Source: Gammaproteobacteria bacterium UBA1119
Lineage (GTDB): Bacteria; Pseudomonadota; Gammaproteobacteria; Pseudomonadales; Azotimanducaceae
Assembly (NCBI GenBank): GCA_002313255.1
Contig: DCBA01000100.1
Span: 1 to 59,865, forward strand
Direction of reading: 5' to 3'
Length of the DNA: 59,865 nt
In this document: positions 45,299 to 54,345 of the stretch, piece by piece
How positions within the stretch are numbered: position 1 is the stretch's first letter
How the letters are laid out: each line of letters starts with the position of its first letter
Notes under the pieces: model-generated
The model's input: the letters and a program-made list of their open reading frames with translations, nothing else
Told to the model about the DNA's origin: nothing
Database searches by the model: none
Program-made: the position numbers and the translations under genes

Positions 45299-46287
45299 AA
45301 AAACGCCGAGCCATCGAGGAAATCGGGATCTCATTTCTCGACGTGATTTGTTGTGGATTCGGCGCAATCATTCTCTTACTCATGATTACCAAGATCGTCG
45401 CCCCGAGTGTACTTGAGGCGACCACCATTGATCTCGAAGGACAGGTTGCAAGCAAACGTGACGCGGTCTTCGAAATACGCGGTCAGGTAGAAACGTTGAC
45501 ACGACAACTATCCGATAAAGAACGGGATTTCGACAAAGAACTCCTTCAACTAGCTAAATTACAACAACAAACATCTGACGTCCTCAGTAAGTTCGAAGCG
45601 ACGCAAGACGTCGCCGATGAGCAACTCATCGAGGAAGCCGAGATGGCCCGAGCAAAACAATCCCTCACGGATGAAATGGAACGCCTCTTAGGAATGAACT
45701 TTAAGCGTTCGAGCCAAACGATTGGCGGTATCACGGTCGACAGCGAACACATTATTTTCGTTATTGATAACTCCGGCAGCATGTACAACTACGCATGGTC
45801 GGCGGTGATCCGAAAATTGCAAGAAACGCTCAACATCTACCCAAATGTCAAAGGTATCCAAGTATTAAACGACAACGGTGCTTATTTATTCCCCCGCTAC
45901 GCACGAACTTGGATGTCCGACTCCCCGGCTCTTAGAAAATCCATTATTAACAAGCTGCGCAACTGGGACGCGTTTTCAAACTCAAGTCCCGTCGAGGGGA
46001 TCGAAGAAGCCGTGACCACGTTTTACGATCCAGATAAAAAGATAAGCATTTACGTTTTTGGCGACGATTTTCAGGGAACCTCCATCGAGAGAGTCGTTGA
46101 CACGATCGATCAGATAAACGTTGCAGACGCTGAAGGAACTCGCCGTGTCAGAATCCACGCAGTGGGCTTTCCAGTCCTTTTCCAGGGCCGAAGACACCCA
46201 CCGAGCGTGTATCGATTCAGCGCATTAATGCGGGAACTCACCTACCGCAACAATGGCACCTTTGTCGGCCTACCGTATATAAAGTAG
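45295..46287 (+). CDS. Second ExbD-like helix/coiled-coil/von Willebrand A protein (cluster gene 9)
   Basis: 330 residues, a diverged paralogue of gene 8 with the same order of parts. SFLDVICCGFGAIILLLMI again has Asp at residue 16. A coiled coil spans about 45-130. The vWA domain has IIFVIDNSGSM with MIDAS Asp158, Ser160 and Ser162, then NSSPVEGIEEAV where the MIDAS threonine would be (serine-proline instead) and ISIYVFGDDFQG. The GTG at 45295 overlaps the previous stop; the frame upstream of it is a shadow of gene 8. Genes 8 and 9 could form the two-chain core of a five-to-two stator. Confidence 0.85.
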   Translation: MKKRRAIEEIGISFLDVICCGFGAIILLLMITKIVAPSVLEATTIDLEGQVASKRDAVFEIRGQVETLTRQLSDKERDFDKELLQLAKLQQQTSDVLSKFEATQDVADEQLIEEAEMARAKQSLTDEMERLLGMNFKRSSQTIGGITVDSEHIIFVIDNSGSMYNYAWSAVIRKLQETLNIYPNVKGIQVLNDNGAYLFPRYARTWMSDSPALRKSIINKLRNWDAFSNSSPVEGIEEAVTTFYDPDKKISIYVFGDDFQGTSIERVVDTIDQINVADAEGTRRVRIHAVGFPVLFQGRRHPPSVYRFSALMRELTYRNNGTFVGLPYIK

Positions 46288-46335
46288 GCTCCGAAAATCA
46301 CGATTAAAACTACCAGTCGTTTAAGCGGAGGATGG

Positions 46336-46974
46336 ATGGAAAAGCGTCAAGCTAATCTACTCCTCGTATTGATTTGCGCTGTCAGCATCCATTGGGTTGC
46401 CGGTTGCTCATCCGATGCTTCAGTCACAATCACGACCACCATCCCAAATCCGCTGATCGAGCAAGTGCCAATCAATGTGGCCATCTACTACGACGATACA
46501 ATGTCCCAGTACGTGCACAGCGAAGACCTAGGCAGTTATGGAAATCACACCATCGATCTTCGTTCTCAGATTGCCGTGTTTAATCGGATCTTCGACGCAA
46601 TGTTCAAGTCCGTAACGCCCGTCGACTCTATCGACAGCGCACAAGGTCGAGGAGCAGATGCCGTATTGGCGCCGTCGATCGAAAAATTTCAATTTGCGAT
46701 TCCAGAGCAAACGCGCAAGGACTTTTACGAGGTCTGGATCCAATACAGGTTCGAGCTATACGGTGCCGACGGTTCCCTCATACACAGCTGGCCGGTCACC
46801 GCCTACGGCAAAGCTAACCGTTTAAACTACGGCGGCATGCAAAGCGAGAAATCCCCCGCGCTTCGTGAAGCCGCCACCTGGGCATTACGCGACGCCGCAG
46901 CGAGCATCTCGTTTAGTTTCGTGCGTCAGGATGTTGTCCGCGAGTGGATCCAACAACGCGTTGCATCACGATGA
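46336..46974 (+). CDS. Predicted outer-membrane lipoprotein (cluster gene 10)
   Basis: 212 residues, family not recognised. The lipobox HWVAGC gives Cys24 with Ser at +2. The mature part looks like a compact alpha/beta domain (VPINVAIYYDDTMSQYV; FNRIFDAMFKSVTPVDS; WIQYRFELYGADGSLIHSW), similar in style to small periplasmic lipoproteins that follow ABC or Tol systems. GGAG lies seven nt before the ATG. It is 48 bp after gene 9. Confidence 0.78.
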   Translation: MEKRQANLLLVLICAVSIHWVAGCSSDASVTITTTIPNPLIEQVPINVAIYYDDTMSQYVHSEDLGSYGNHTIDLRSQIAVFNRIFDAMFKSVTPVDSIDSAQGRGADAVLAPSIEKFQFAIPEQTRKDFYEVWIQYRFELYGADGSLIHSWPVTAYGKANRLNYGGMQSEKSPALREAATWALRDAAASISFSFVRQDVVREWIQQRVASR

Positions 46975-47630
46975 CCAAGCGAATACATATCGCGTTCGTC
47001 TTGATCGCCATGCATTGGCTTACTGGCTGCGTCAACACGACAATTCAGGAAGTAAGGGAAGCGAGCACCAGTCTTAACTCCAAAGAATCCATCGTCATAC
47101 TTAGTCGAAAACATAAAACACGTGGCGAAACTGAAGATGATTTCGTGGGCTGTGTATCCAACAAAACCAGCGCCGGCGAAGGTGCGCTTTCAGTTATGAG
47201 CGAACGCGATTTCATGGATGAGCTATTCCCCTGGTTCGAACCGCGAACCGCGCCTCTCAACATGAGAGAACTAACTTATGTCATTTCTCGACCGCTGATC
47301 TCTGAAAAAATACGGGCTATCGGCGTTCGTTATCTTGTCTGGGTTGAAGGAACCACCGAACGATCAGAGGAAAGCGGTGCATTGCAATGCACCTTAGTGA
47401 GCGGTGGTATCCCGGCATGTTTTGGCTTTCTTTCGTGGGAATCAGGTTCCGACTACGAAGCGTCCGTTTGGGACATCAATCAAGGAATTACGGTCGGCAA
47501 GGTCAGTTCTGAAGCATCCGGAACGTCAATCGTACCAGCCCTCGTTGTCCCGATCCCTTTCATCGCCAGGGTCCAGAACCAAGCCTGTATATCGCTAGCG
47601 AAGCAACTCAAGACATTTATCCGCGCATAA
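46971..47630 (+). CDS. Predicted outer-membrane lipoprotein (cluster gene 11)
   Basis: 219 residues, family not recognised. The lipobox HWLTGC gives Cys20 with Val at +2. The ATG overlaps the preceding stop (ATGA). It contains four further cysteines (in FVGCVS, LQCTL, PACFG and NQACIS) that could form disulfides in the periplasm, and a hydrophobic PALVVPIPFIARV segment near the C-terminus. Last gene of the cluster; it converges on the methyltransferase gene. Confidence 0.78.
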   Translation: MTKRIHIAFVLIAMHWLTGCVNTTIQEVREASTSLNSKESIVILSRKHKTRGETEDDFVGCVSNKTSAGEGALSVMSERDFMDELFPWFEPRTAPLNMRELTYVISRPLISEKIRAIGVRYLVWVEGTTERSEESGALQCTLVSGGIPACFGFLSWESGSDYEASVWDINQGITVGKVSSEASGTSIVPALVVPIPFIARVQNQACISLAKQLKTFIRA

Positions 47631-47657
47631 ACTCAATTACGATACTCGCGGTAAAAA

Positions 47658-48284
47658 TTAACCCCTGATTTCTAGAACTTCTCCAGTCGTCCGGCTGGGT
47701 TCAACGGCGTACCACTCTTTGAGGGTCACATCCCAACGTTTTGCACAGAGGTCGGCAAGTTCGTAAAAAGTCGGCCTACCCGGATCCGCAATGACTATTC
47801 GTTTCGTACCACCGCGAAGGGCCCGTGCAATGAGATTTCTAACGGGTTGTATCAGATTATCCCAAAAACAAACGTCTGAACCGATAATCAGATCCTGGTC
47901 GCCCAGACACCTTGCCGTCAATTTTTCATAACGTATTCTATGAGGTCGGATTTGGACGCTGTTTAGCGCGGCGATAACGTCCATAAACGGAAAGATATCC
48001 CGATCAACGTCGACGCCTGTAACGTCTGCACCAAAACGCCTCGCGCAAAACACCGACGCTGAACCCCAACCGCAGCCGATCTCCATAACCTTCGAGCCTT
48101 TTTGAGGGGGATGCGACTGGAGGTAATCCATCAAAAGGAAACTCGCACGCCACAATTTATGGCCATGAACCGTCGGTTCGTAGATGCGCATCAGTCGCCG
48201 AATTAACCGGTGTTGGCGATGTAAGAGATAAATGCCGTAGGCTTGATACACATTGGCCTCTGGCATTCTCGTTAATTCCGGCAT
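47658..48284 (-). CDS. Class I SAM-dependent methyltransferase (METTL-type protein methyltransferase fold)
   Basis: About 208 residues from the ATG at 48284 (CAGG just upstream); the frame is open to 48353. The SAM site is VMEIGCGWGSASVFCARRFG followed by VTGVDVDRD; LIIGSDVCFWDNLIQPV resembles the post-II motif of METTL21/23-like protein methyltransferases. The N-terminal half is rich in basic residues. It is divergent from the suf operon. The substrate is unknown. Confidence 0.72.
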   Translation of the reverse strand: MPELTRMPEANVYQAYGIYLLHRQHRLIRRLMRIYEPTVHGHKLWRASFLLMDYLQSHPPQKGSKVMEIGCGWGSASVFCARRFGADVTGVDVDRDIFPFMDVIAALNSVQIRPHRIRYEKLTARCLGDQDLIIGSDVCFWDNLIQPVRNLIARALRGGTKRIVIADPGRPTFYELADLCAKRWDVTLKEWYAVEPSRTTGEVLEIRG

Positions 48285-48332
48285 AAGCCTGCTATCTCTT
48301 GCGACGGTGCCGATCTTATCGCGCCTCACCGA

Positions 48333-48388
48333 TTGACAGAACCCACACTCCAAATACAGATTAATACCCGAGTAAAATAGTGGGTTAT
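48333..48388 (+). promoter_or_regulatory. suf operon control region with IscR type-1-like operator
   Basis: Bases 48364-48388 read ATACCCGAGT-AAAAT-AGTGGGTTAT, a 25-bp imperfect palindrome. It fits the IscR type-1 consensus ATAxYYGAxT(RWWWY)AGTxRRxTAT at 22 of 25 positions by my count. A TTGACA lies at 48333-48338 with a weak -10 (TACAGA, 16-bp spacer), which would put the start site inside the operator, a position suited to repression by holo-IscR. No iscR or sufR gene is in the window. Confidence 0.65.
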
Positions 48389-48424
48389 TCGGTAGAATAA
48401 CGCCTAGTTTGGATCAGAACACCC

Positions 48425-49897
48425 ATGGCTGGAACAGATAACAACTCCCTTGACGGGCTCGTTGGCGGCGATTATGCCGCTGGATTCGTGACAGATATCG
48501 AAGCCGACACGCTTCCACCCGGTCTCGACGAGGACGTCGTTCGTTTTATTTCGGCTCGCAAGGATGAGCCAGAATGGTTAACCCAGTGGCGGCTCGACGC
48601 CTACCACGGATGGCTGGACATGGTTGAACCGCGTTGGGGGCAGGTTCAGTTTCCAGCAATCGACTATCAGTCGATTTCTTACTACTCGGCGCCTTCAGGA
48701 GATCAACCAAAAACACTAGATGAAGTTGACCCGGAAATCCTCGCCACATACGAAAAACTTGGCATTCCCCTGCACGAACAAGCAGCGCTCGCTGGCGTCG
48801 CGGAAACCCAGCAGCGACCACCCGTAGCCGTCGACGCCGTCTTCGATAGTGTATCCATCGGTACAACGTTTAAGGAAACACTTCGCGAGGCAGGCGTGAT
48901 TTTTTGTTCCTTTGCAGAGGCCGTTCACGACCACCCAGATCTGGTCCGCAAGTATCTGGGAAGCGTGGTGCCGCGGGGAGACAACTTTTTTGCGGCGCTA
49001 AATTCTGCCGTGTTTAGTGATGGTTCTTTTGTTTACGTTCCAGAAAATACGCGTTGCCCGATGGAGTTATCCACGTATTTCCGTATCAATGAACGCAACA
49101 CTGGTCAATTCGAACGTACGCTGATTATCGCAGAGCGCGGAGCCTACGTTAGTTATCTTGAAGGTTGTACTGCCCCCATGCGAGACGAAAACCAGTTGCA
49201 CGCCGCAGTGGTCGAGTTGATAGCGCTCGACGATGCCGAAATCAAATATTCCACAGTTCAGAATTGGTACCCCGGCGACGAGGACGGACGTGGCGGTATT
49301 TATAACTTCGTCACCAAACGCGGCGTATGCCGAGGCGATCGCTCGAAAATCAGCTGGACACAGGTAGAAACCGGATCCGCGATCACGTGGAAATACCCGA
49401 GCGTGGTATTACGAGGCGATGATTCTGTCGGCCAGTTCTATTCCGTCGCACTAACAAACAACCATCAACAGGCTGACACAGGAACCAAGATGGTTCATCT
49501 CGGCAAAAATACGCGTAGCACGATTATCTCTAAGGGCATTAGTGCCGGTCAGAGTTCGAACGCGTACCGCGGTCTCGTGCGAATGAACCCGGGTGCAGAG
49601 AAAGCGCGCAACTATACTCAATGCGATTCTCTTCTCATCGGCGAAAAGTGCGCCGCACATACGTTTCCCTACATTGAGTCGCGACGACCCGACGGCATCG
49701 TCGAGCACGAGGCGACAACATCCCGCGTAAGCGACGACCAACTATTCTTATGCCGTCAACGTGGCATCGACCCTGAAAAAGCCGTCTCGATGATTGTTAA
49801 TGGTTTTTGCAAAGACGTGTTTAGAGAACTTCCCATGGAATTCGCCGTGGAAGCAGGAAAGCTACTCGAAGTCAGTCTTGAGGGAGCCGTCGGTTGA
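48425..49897 (+). CDS. sufB: Fe-S cluster assembly scaffold SufB
   Basis: Core of the SufBC2D scaffold on which iron-sulfur clusters form. 490 residues; visible are [61 protein letters not shown], and the C-terminal [11 protein letters not shown] with the conserved cysteine. It is the first gene of the operon, and its stop overlaps the sufC TTG start. Confidence 0.96.
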   Translation: MAGTDNNSLDGLVGGDYAAGFVTDIEADTLPPGLDEDVVRFISARKDEPEWLTQWRLDAYHGWLDMVEPRWGQVQFPAIDYQSISYYSAPSGDQPKTLDEVDPEILATYEKLGIPLHEQAALAGVAETQQRPPVAVDAVFDSVSIGTTFKETLREAGVIFCSFAEAVHDHPDLVRKYLGSVVPRGDNFFAALNSAVFSDGSFVYVPENTRCPMELSTYFRINERNTGQFERTLIIAERGAYVSYLEGCTAPMRDENQLHAAVVELIALDDAEIKYSTVQNWYPGDEDGRGGIYNFVTKRGVCRGDRSKISWTQVETGSAITWKYPSVVLRGDDSVGQFYSVALTNNHQQADTGTKMVHLGKNTRSTIISKGISAGQSSNAYRGLVRMNPGAEKARNYTQCDSLLIGEKCAAHTFPYIESRRPDGIVEHEATTSRVSDDQLFLCRQRGIDPEKAVSMIVNGFCKDVFRELPMEFAVEAGKLLEVSLEGAVG

Positions 49898-50643
49898 ATC
49901 TCCTGGAAATCAGTGACCTCGCCGTCAGTGTCGGTAATCAACCGATATTGCGCGGGATTGACCTTAACGTTTGCGCCGGTGAGGTTCACGCCATCATGGG
50001 GCCCAACGGATCAGGCAAGAGCACTCTCGCCAACGTGATCGCGGGCCGGGAGGATTACCAAATCGATCGAGGTCGTATTGCCCTCGAGGGCCAAGAAATA
50101 ACAACCTTAAGTCCCGAAGAACGTGCGCACCGAGGATTGTTTCTGGCCTTCCAATACCCCATTGAAATTCCAGGCGTCTCGAACATGGAATTCTTGAAAG
50201 CCGCCGTCGACAGTCAGGCACGAGCAGCCGGCGACCCAGAAATCACGGCAGTTGATTTTATGCAGATGGCGAGGATCGCTGCAGAGCAACTCGGACTGAA
50301 TCCGGAATTCCTCAAACGGGGAGTCAACGAGGGCTTCTCAGGGGGGGAAAAGAAGCGAAACGAAATCTTACAGATGCTGATCCTGAAACCGAAAGTCAGC
50401 ATTCTCGATGAAACTGATTCGGGGCTCGACATCGATGCGCTCCGCATCGTGGCCAACGGCATAAGCGCGTTCACCAACACCACAAACGCAGTGGTACTTG
50501 TGACACATTACCAGCGCTTGCTGGATCATATCGAACCCGACTTCGTCCACGTCATTGCTAACGGCTCTATCGTGCGGTCGGGAGACCACTCGCTTGCACT
50601 CGAACTGGAAGAGAAAGGATATAGCTGGCTGGAGAATGATTGA
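49894..50643 (+). CDS. sufC: Fe-S cluster assembly ATPase SufC
   Basis: ABC-type ATPase of the SUF scaffold, 249 residues. Walker [25 protein letters not shown], signature [14 protein letters not shown], Walker [16 protein letters not shown] and VTHYQRLLD are all present. The start is TTG overlapping the sufB stop (TTGA), so it is translationally coupled. Confidence 0.96.
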   Translation: MNLLEISDLAVSVGNQPILRGIDLNVCAGEVHAIMGPNGSGKSTLANVIAGREDYQIDRGRIALEGQEITTLSPEERAHRGLFLAFQYPIEIPGVSNMEFLKAAVDSQARAAGDPEITAVDFMQMARIAAEQLGLNPEFLKRGVNEGFSGGEKKRNEILQMLILKPKVSILDETDSGLDIDALRIVANGISAFTNTTNAVVLVTHYQRLLDHIEPDFVHVIANGSIVRSGDHSLALELEEKGYSWLEND

Positions 50644-51759
50644 ATGGGGTTAGTTGACGCAGCCTCTGTAATTGAATCTTTAGAGGCGTTTGAACCGCGC
50701 TACCTCCCCTGGCTCGACCGGCGCGATACGTTAGCCCTGCTGAAAGACGGTGCGTTGCCACGACCGAACAGCGAGGCCTGGAAATACACGGACCCCGTCC
50801 CTTTCTTTGATCCTCAAGACGACGTATCAGATCGTCGCGATACCACCACGATTCCCGCCACACCATCCCACACGGTCGGTTTCGAATCGGACACCGTCCG
50901 CGAGCTTGTCACTACTTATATCAACCAGGCCGTCGACCAAAGACGCTACCCCTTGGCTGCTATCAGCTACTTAAAGATAGATTGTGGCGTGGTTATCCAC
51001 GTGAAGCCGGGAGACAAGACCGAAAGTATCGAACTTGGGGAGCTCGATGGGCAATTCCAGCGCGTCCTAGTCATCGTGGAAGCCGAAGCACGTCTCGAAC
51101 TCATCGAGACCACGACCGGGTCGAATCGAATCGTGGAATGTTTTGTCGCACCCGGCGCTAAACTCCGACACCGTCGGCTACAACCGCCGGGAACTGGCGT
51201 CGACTACAACTTAGTCGCAATCAATATCGCCGAAAATGGCTCGTACAGTCTTTCCCAATATTCCACTGGCGCACGTCTTCGCCGCAACGACATCAGCGTG
51301 AATATTCTTGGTACCGGGGCCGAAGCAGAGCTAACAGGTGCGTGGCAACTTAACGAGGCTCTGCATCTCGACAATCAAATTTCAGTCAACCACATGTTCG
51401 CCGGTGGCACCAGTCGTCAGCATTTTCGTGGCAACGTCAATGACAGAGCTAAATCTATCTTTAACGGTCGTATTTATATTGCCCCCAATGCCCAGCAGAC
51501 GAATGCGACGCTAACGAATCGCAACTTGGTTGTAAGTTCCGAGGCCGAGGTCTACACGAAGCCCGAACTCGAAATTTATGCCAACGACGTTGTCTGCTCA
51601 CACGGTGCGACCATCGGCCAACTCGATACCGATGCGCTCTTCTATTTCCAATCGCGCGGCATCGGAGAAGCAGATGCCCGAGCCATATTGATTAAGGGAT
51701 TTCTCAACGAGGTCGTCTCCCATGCAGATGGGCGAACCCTACTTGGGATCGAGACCTGA
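50644..51759 (+). CDS. sufD: Fe-S cluster assembly protein SufD
   Basis: SufB partner in the scaffold, 371 residues. An N-terminal helical part with NSEAWKYTDPVPFF is followed by the beta-helix with KSIFNGRIYIAPNAQQTNA and the conserved CSHGATIGQLD carrying the SufD histidine, then FLNEVVSHADG. It starts directly after the sufC stop. Confidence 0.94.
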   Translation: MGLVDAASVIESLEAFEPRYLPWLDRRDTLALLKDGALPRPNSEAWKYTDPVPFFDPQDDVSDRRDTTTIPATPSHTVGFESDTVRELVTTYINQAVDQRRYPLAAISYLKIDCGVVIHVKPGDKTESIELGELDGQFQRVLVIVEAEARLELIETTTGSNRIVECFVAPGAKLRHRRLQPPGTGVDYNLVAINIAENGSYSLSQYSTGARLRRNDISVNILGTGAEAELTGAWQLNEALHLDNQISVNHMFAGGTSRQHFRGNVNDRAKSIFNGRIYIAPNAQQTNATLTNRNLVVSSEAEVYTKPELEIYANDVVCSHGATIGQLDTDALFYFQSRGIGEADARAILIKGFLNEVVSHADGRTLLGIET

Positions 51760-51763
51760 ACCC

Positions 51764-52969
51764 ATGAGCTTTGATACAGAGTCAGTGCGTTCAGACTTTC
51801 CGTTGATCGTGGATAGTAACTTGGTCTATCTCGACAACGCCGCAACAACGCAGAAGCCCAGAGTCGTGCTCGATGCCTTGCGCACCTATTACGAGACCTA
51901 TAACGCGAACGTCCATCGGGCCGCCCATAATCTCAGCGATAAAGCGACCGAAGCATTTGAACGAGCACGACAAATTTTGGCTAAACGGATTAATGCGGAA
52001 CGACCACACGAGGTGATTTGGACAAGCGGCACGACCGAAGCAATCAACCTCGTTGCAAATTGTTATGCCCAATCGCAACTTAAGGAAGGAGATGAGGTCC
52101 TGATCTCAGAAATGGAACACCACTCCAACATCGTGCCGTGGCAGATCGCGTGCGCTCAGACCGGCGCATCCCTCAAAGCGGTTCGTGTTAAACCCGATGG
52201 CGTACTCGATCTCGACGATTTCGCTGCGTTGTTAGGCGACGCAACGCGCATCGTTGCAATCGCCCATGTCTCCAACGCATTAGGAACAATCAACCCAATA
52301 CAACAAATCATTGCCCAAGCCCACGCTCACGGTGCCCAGGTACTCGTCGACGGCGCACAGGCAGCGGCTCATCTCAACATCGATGTTCAAGCCTTGGGGT
52401 GCGACTTTTACGCGTTCTCCGGACACAAAATGTACGGTCCTACCGGGATAGGAATTCTCTATGGCAAGGAATCCCTCCTCGACGAACTGCCACCTTGGCA
52501 AACCGGCGGCGAGATGATCGAAGAAGTTCGACTGGCGGCAACAACCTATCAAAGTCTGCCATACAAATTCGAAGCCGGGACACCCAACATCGCTGGTGCC
52601 ATTGGATTCGGAACCGCTATTGAATACGTTGATGGATTAGATGGGGATTCATTGATTGCACATGAAAAGCAGTTGCTCGAATCCGCAACCGCCGGCCTCA
52701 ACGCCATTGAGGGTGTTCGTATTGTTGGAACCGCACCGGAGAAAGGTCCGGTCGTATCGTTTTTGGTGGATGGGTCACACCCTACGGACATCGGTACGCT
52801 ATTGGACCAGCAAGGCGTGGCGGTAAGAACCGGCCACCACTGCGCGATGCCATTGATGGAGGCCTTCGATATACCGGGTACCGTTCGTGCTTCGTTTAGC
52901 CTGTATAATCGTCTGTCTGATGTCGACCGCCTGATCGAAACCGTGGAAAAGGCACGCAGTTTTGTTTAA
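51764..52969 (+). CDS. sufS: Cysteine desulfurase SufS
   Basis: PLP enzyme that takes sulfur from cysteine, 401 residues from the ATG at 51764. YLDNAATTQKP, EMEHHSNIVPWQ, the PLP lysine in FYAFSGHKMYGPTGIG, and the catalytic cysteine in RTGHHCAMPLM are intact. Type II (SufS) short active-site loop. The frame upstream of the chosen start is a shadow of sufD. Confidence 0.96.
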   Translation: MSFDTESVRSDFPLIVDSNLVYLDNAATTQKPRVVLDALRTYYETYNANVHRAAHNLSDKATEAFERARQILAKRINAERPHEVIWTSGTTEAINLVANCYAQSQLKEGDEVLISEMEHHSNIVPWQIACAQTGASLKAVRVKPDGVLDLDDFAALLGDATRIVAIAHVSNALGTINPIQQIIAQAHAHGAQVLVDGAQAAAHLNIDVQALGCDFYAFSGHKMYGPTGIGILYGKESLLDELPPWQTGGEMIEEVRLAATTYQSLPYKFEAGTPNIAGAIGFGTAIEYVDGLDGDSLIAHEKQLLESATAGLNAIEGVRIVGTAPEKGPVVSFLVDGSHPTDIGTLLDQQGVAVRTGHHCAMPLMEAFDIPGTVRASFSLYNRLSDVDRLIETVEKARSFV

Positions 52970-52987
52970 GTCGAGGGAGCTTGCGCC

Positions 52988-53344
52988 ATGACCGCACATG
53001 TATACGACCCAACCACGATCTCAATGACCCCTGCGGCACAAGATCATGTGGGGCAACAAATCGCGCGCGAAGGTGCTAAGGCGCTGCTTCTCGGTGTCAC
53101 GGACAGCGGCTGCAACGGCTACATGTATGAACTCAATTACCTCTCGGAAGCGCCCGCAGCGGCAAAGCAGTTTGATTTTTCTGGGGAAGTTCGGGTGTAC
53201 GTTCAGGAAGCAAATTGGGGCATTGTTTGTGGAACAGAAATCGACTACGTGACCGAGGGACTCAACTCGTCTCTCAAATTCAATAACCCCAATGCCGACA
53301 CGCTCTGTGGCTGCGGCGAGAGTTTTTCAATCCGTGGAACGTAG
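52988..53344 (+). CDS. sufA: A-type Fe-S carrier (SufA/HesB family)
   Basis: Iron-sulfur carrier, 118 residues. The three conserved cysteines are in TDSGCNGYMY and the terminal CGCGESF. E. coli places sufA first; here it is fifth, between sufS and sufT. Its stop overlaps the proposed sufT GTG start. Confidence 0.92.
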   Translation: MTAHVYDPTTISMTPAAQDHVGQQIAREGAKALLLGVTDSGCNGYMYELNYLSEAPAAAKQFDFSGEVRVYVQEANWGIVCGTEIDYVTEGLNSSLKFNNPNADTLCGCGESFSIRGT

Positions 53345-53858
53345 ACTCGTTCCCTTAAAAAGGACGGTCGAAGCGAGGTTGGTCCCGACAGGGACGCCGA
53401 CCACGATCCCAGAAGGAACCTTTGTTACGTTAACGCAAGCACTTGGGGGTACGTACACCGTCGTCCATGAAGGAAGCATGGCGCGTATCGATGGCGAAGA
53501 CGCCGACGCATTGGGATTTGAGCCCGAGGTTATAAGCTTCGACGAGCCCGAAGATGGCAAACCCTTGGAAAGTCAGGTGTGGGAAGCACTACGAAGTGTC
53601 CACGACCCTGAAATTCCAGTGAACATTGTCGATCTAGGCCTAATTTATGGTTGTCGTATCGACGGTGCCCGCGTTTCCATCGACATGACGTTGACCGCAC
53701 CGGGTTGTGGGATGGGCCCGGTACTGGTTCAAGACGTCGAACGCCGCGTTGGTGTGGTGCCTTTCGTCGATGAGGTCAGCGTCGAGTTAGTGTTCGACCC
53801 GCCTTGGTCTCGGGACCGGATGAGTGATGAAGCACAACTCGAATTAGGCCTGTTCTAA
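53334..53858 (+). CDS. sufT: Fe-S assembly protein SufT (N-terminal extension + DUF59)
   Basis: SufT of the TIGR03406 type: the N-terminal region with PTGTPTTIPEGTFVTLTQALGGTYTV precedes a MIP18/DUF59 domain with VHDPEIPVNIVDLGLIYG and LTAPGCGMGPVL, which contains the reactive cysteine. I propose the GTG at 53334 within the sufA end (174 residues); no better start lies downstream. It supports Fe-S maturation of particular targets. Confidence 0.9.
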   Translation: MERRLVPLKRTVEARLVPTGTPTTIPEGTFVTLTQALGGTYTVVHEGSMARIDGEDADALGFEPEVISFDEPEDGKPLESQVWEALRSVHDPEIPVNIVDLGLIYGCRIDGARVSIDMTLTAPGCGMGPVLVQDVERRVGVVPFVDEVSVELVFDPPWSRDRMSDEAQLELGLF

Positions 53859-53872
53859 CGTAAATCGCGGCC

Positions 53873-54289
53873 ATGTTCGATCTCGAAAATATCAAGACGA
53901 CGTTCGCGTTTTTCGACGATTGGGAAGACAAGTACCGATTTCTCATCGACCTTGGAAAGTCCGTGCCCGCTCTTCCGACTGAATTCCGAGTCACCGACAA
54001 CCTCGTGCGTGGGTGCCAGAGTCGAGTTTGGTTATTGGGTGAATACGACACCGGACATAACCAACTCAAATTTCAAATCGACAGCGATGCCCACATTGTC
54101 CGAGGTTTAATTGCCATCGTACTTGCGACCTTTGATGGTCACTCGCCCAACGATATCGTCGCCTACGATATCGAATACTTATTCGACGAACTTGACCTGA
54201 TGAATCATCTAAGTGCGACGCGGGGGAACGGACTAAGGGCCCTGGTCAAACGAATCAACGATACTGCCTACAGTTACGTACCACTCTGA
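53873..54289 (+). CDS. sufE: Sulfur acceptor SufE
   Basis: Receives persulfide sulfur from SufS. 138 residues; the acceptor cysteine lies in NLVRGCQSRVWL, and WEDKYRFLIDLGKSVPALP is the typical N-terminal segment. It follows sufT by 14 bp and ends the suf operon. Confidence 0.95.
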   Translation: MFDLENIKTTFAFFDDWEDKYRFLIDLGKSVPALPTEFRVTDNLVRGCQSRVWLLGEYDTGHNQLKFQIDSDAHIVRGLIAIVLATFDGHSPNDIVAYDIEYLFDELDLMNHLSATRGNGLRALVKRINDTAYSYVPL

Positions 54290-54345
54290 CGAGCGATTTC
54301 ACGTACGGGTACCTTGATACTGTATATTTATCCAGTTACTCTGTG

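Noticed and set aside
42153..46287. Zorya-type anti-phage system (ZorA/ZorB motor)
   Set aside because: The channel plus single-helix partner resembles ZorAB, but there is no OmpA/MotB-type peptidoglycan-binding domain and no ZorC, ZorD or ZorE-like gene; lipoproteins and PEGA/FGE proteins do not fit Zorya.
36038..47630. Type VI secretion or Tol-Pal cluster
   Set aside because: No sheath, baffle, spike or TssM/TssK genes, and no TolA, TolB or Pal. Shared parts are limited to generic FHA-like, FGE-like and TolQ-like folds.
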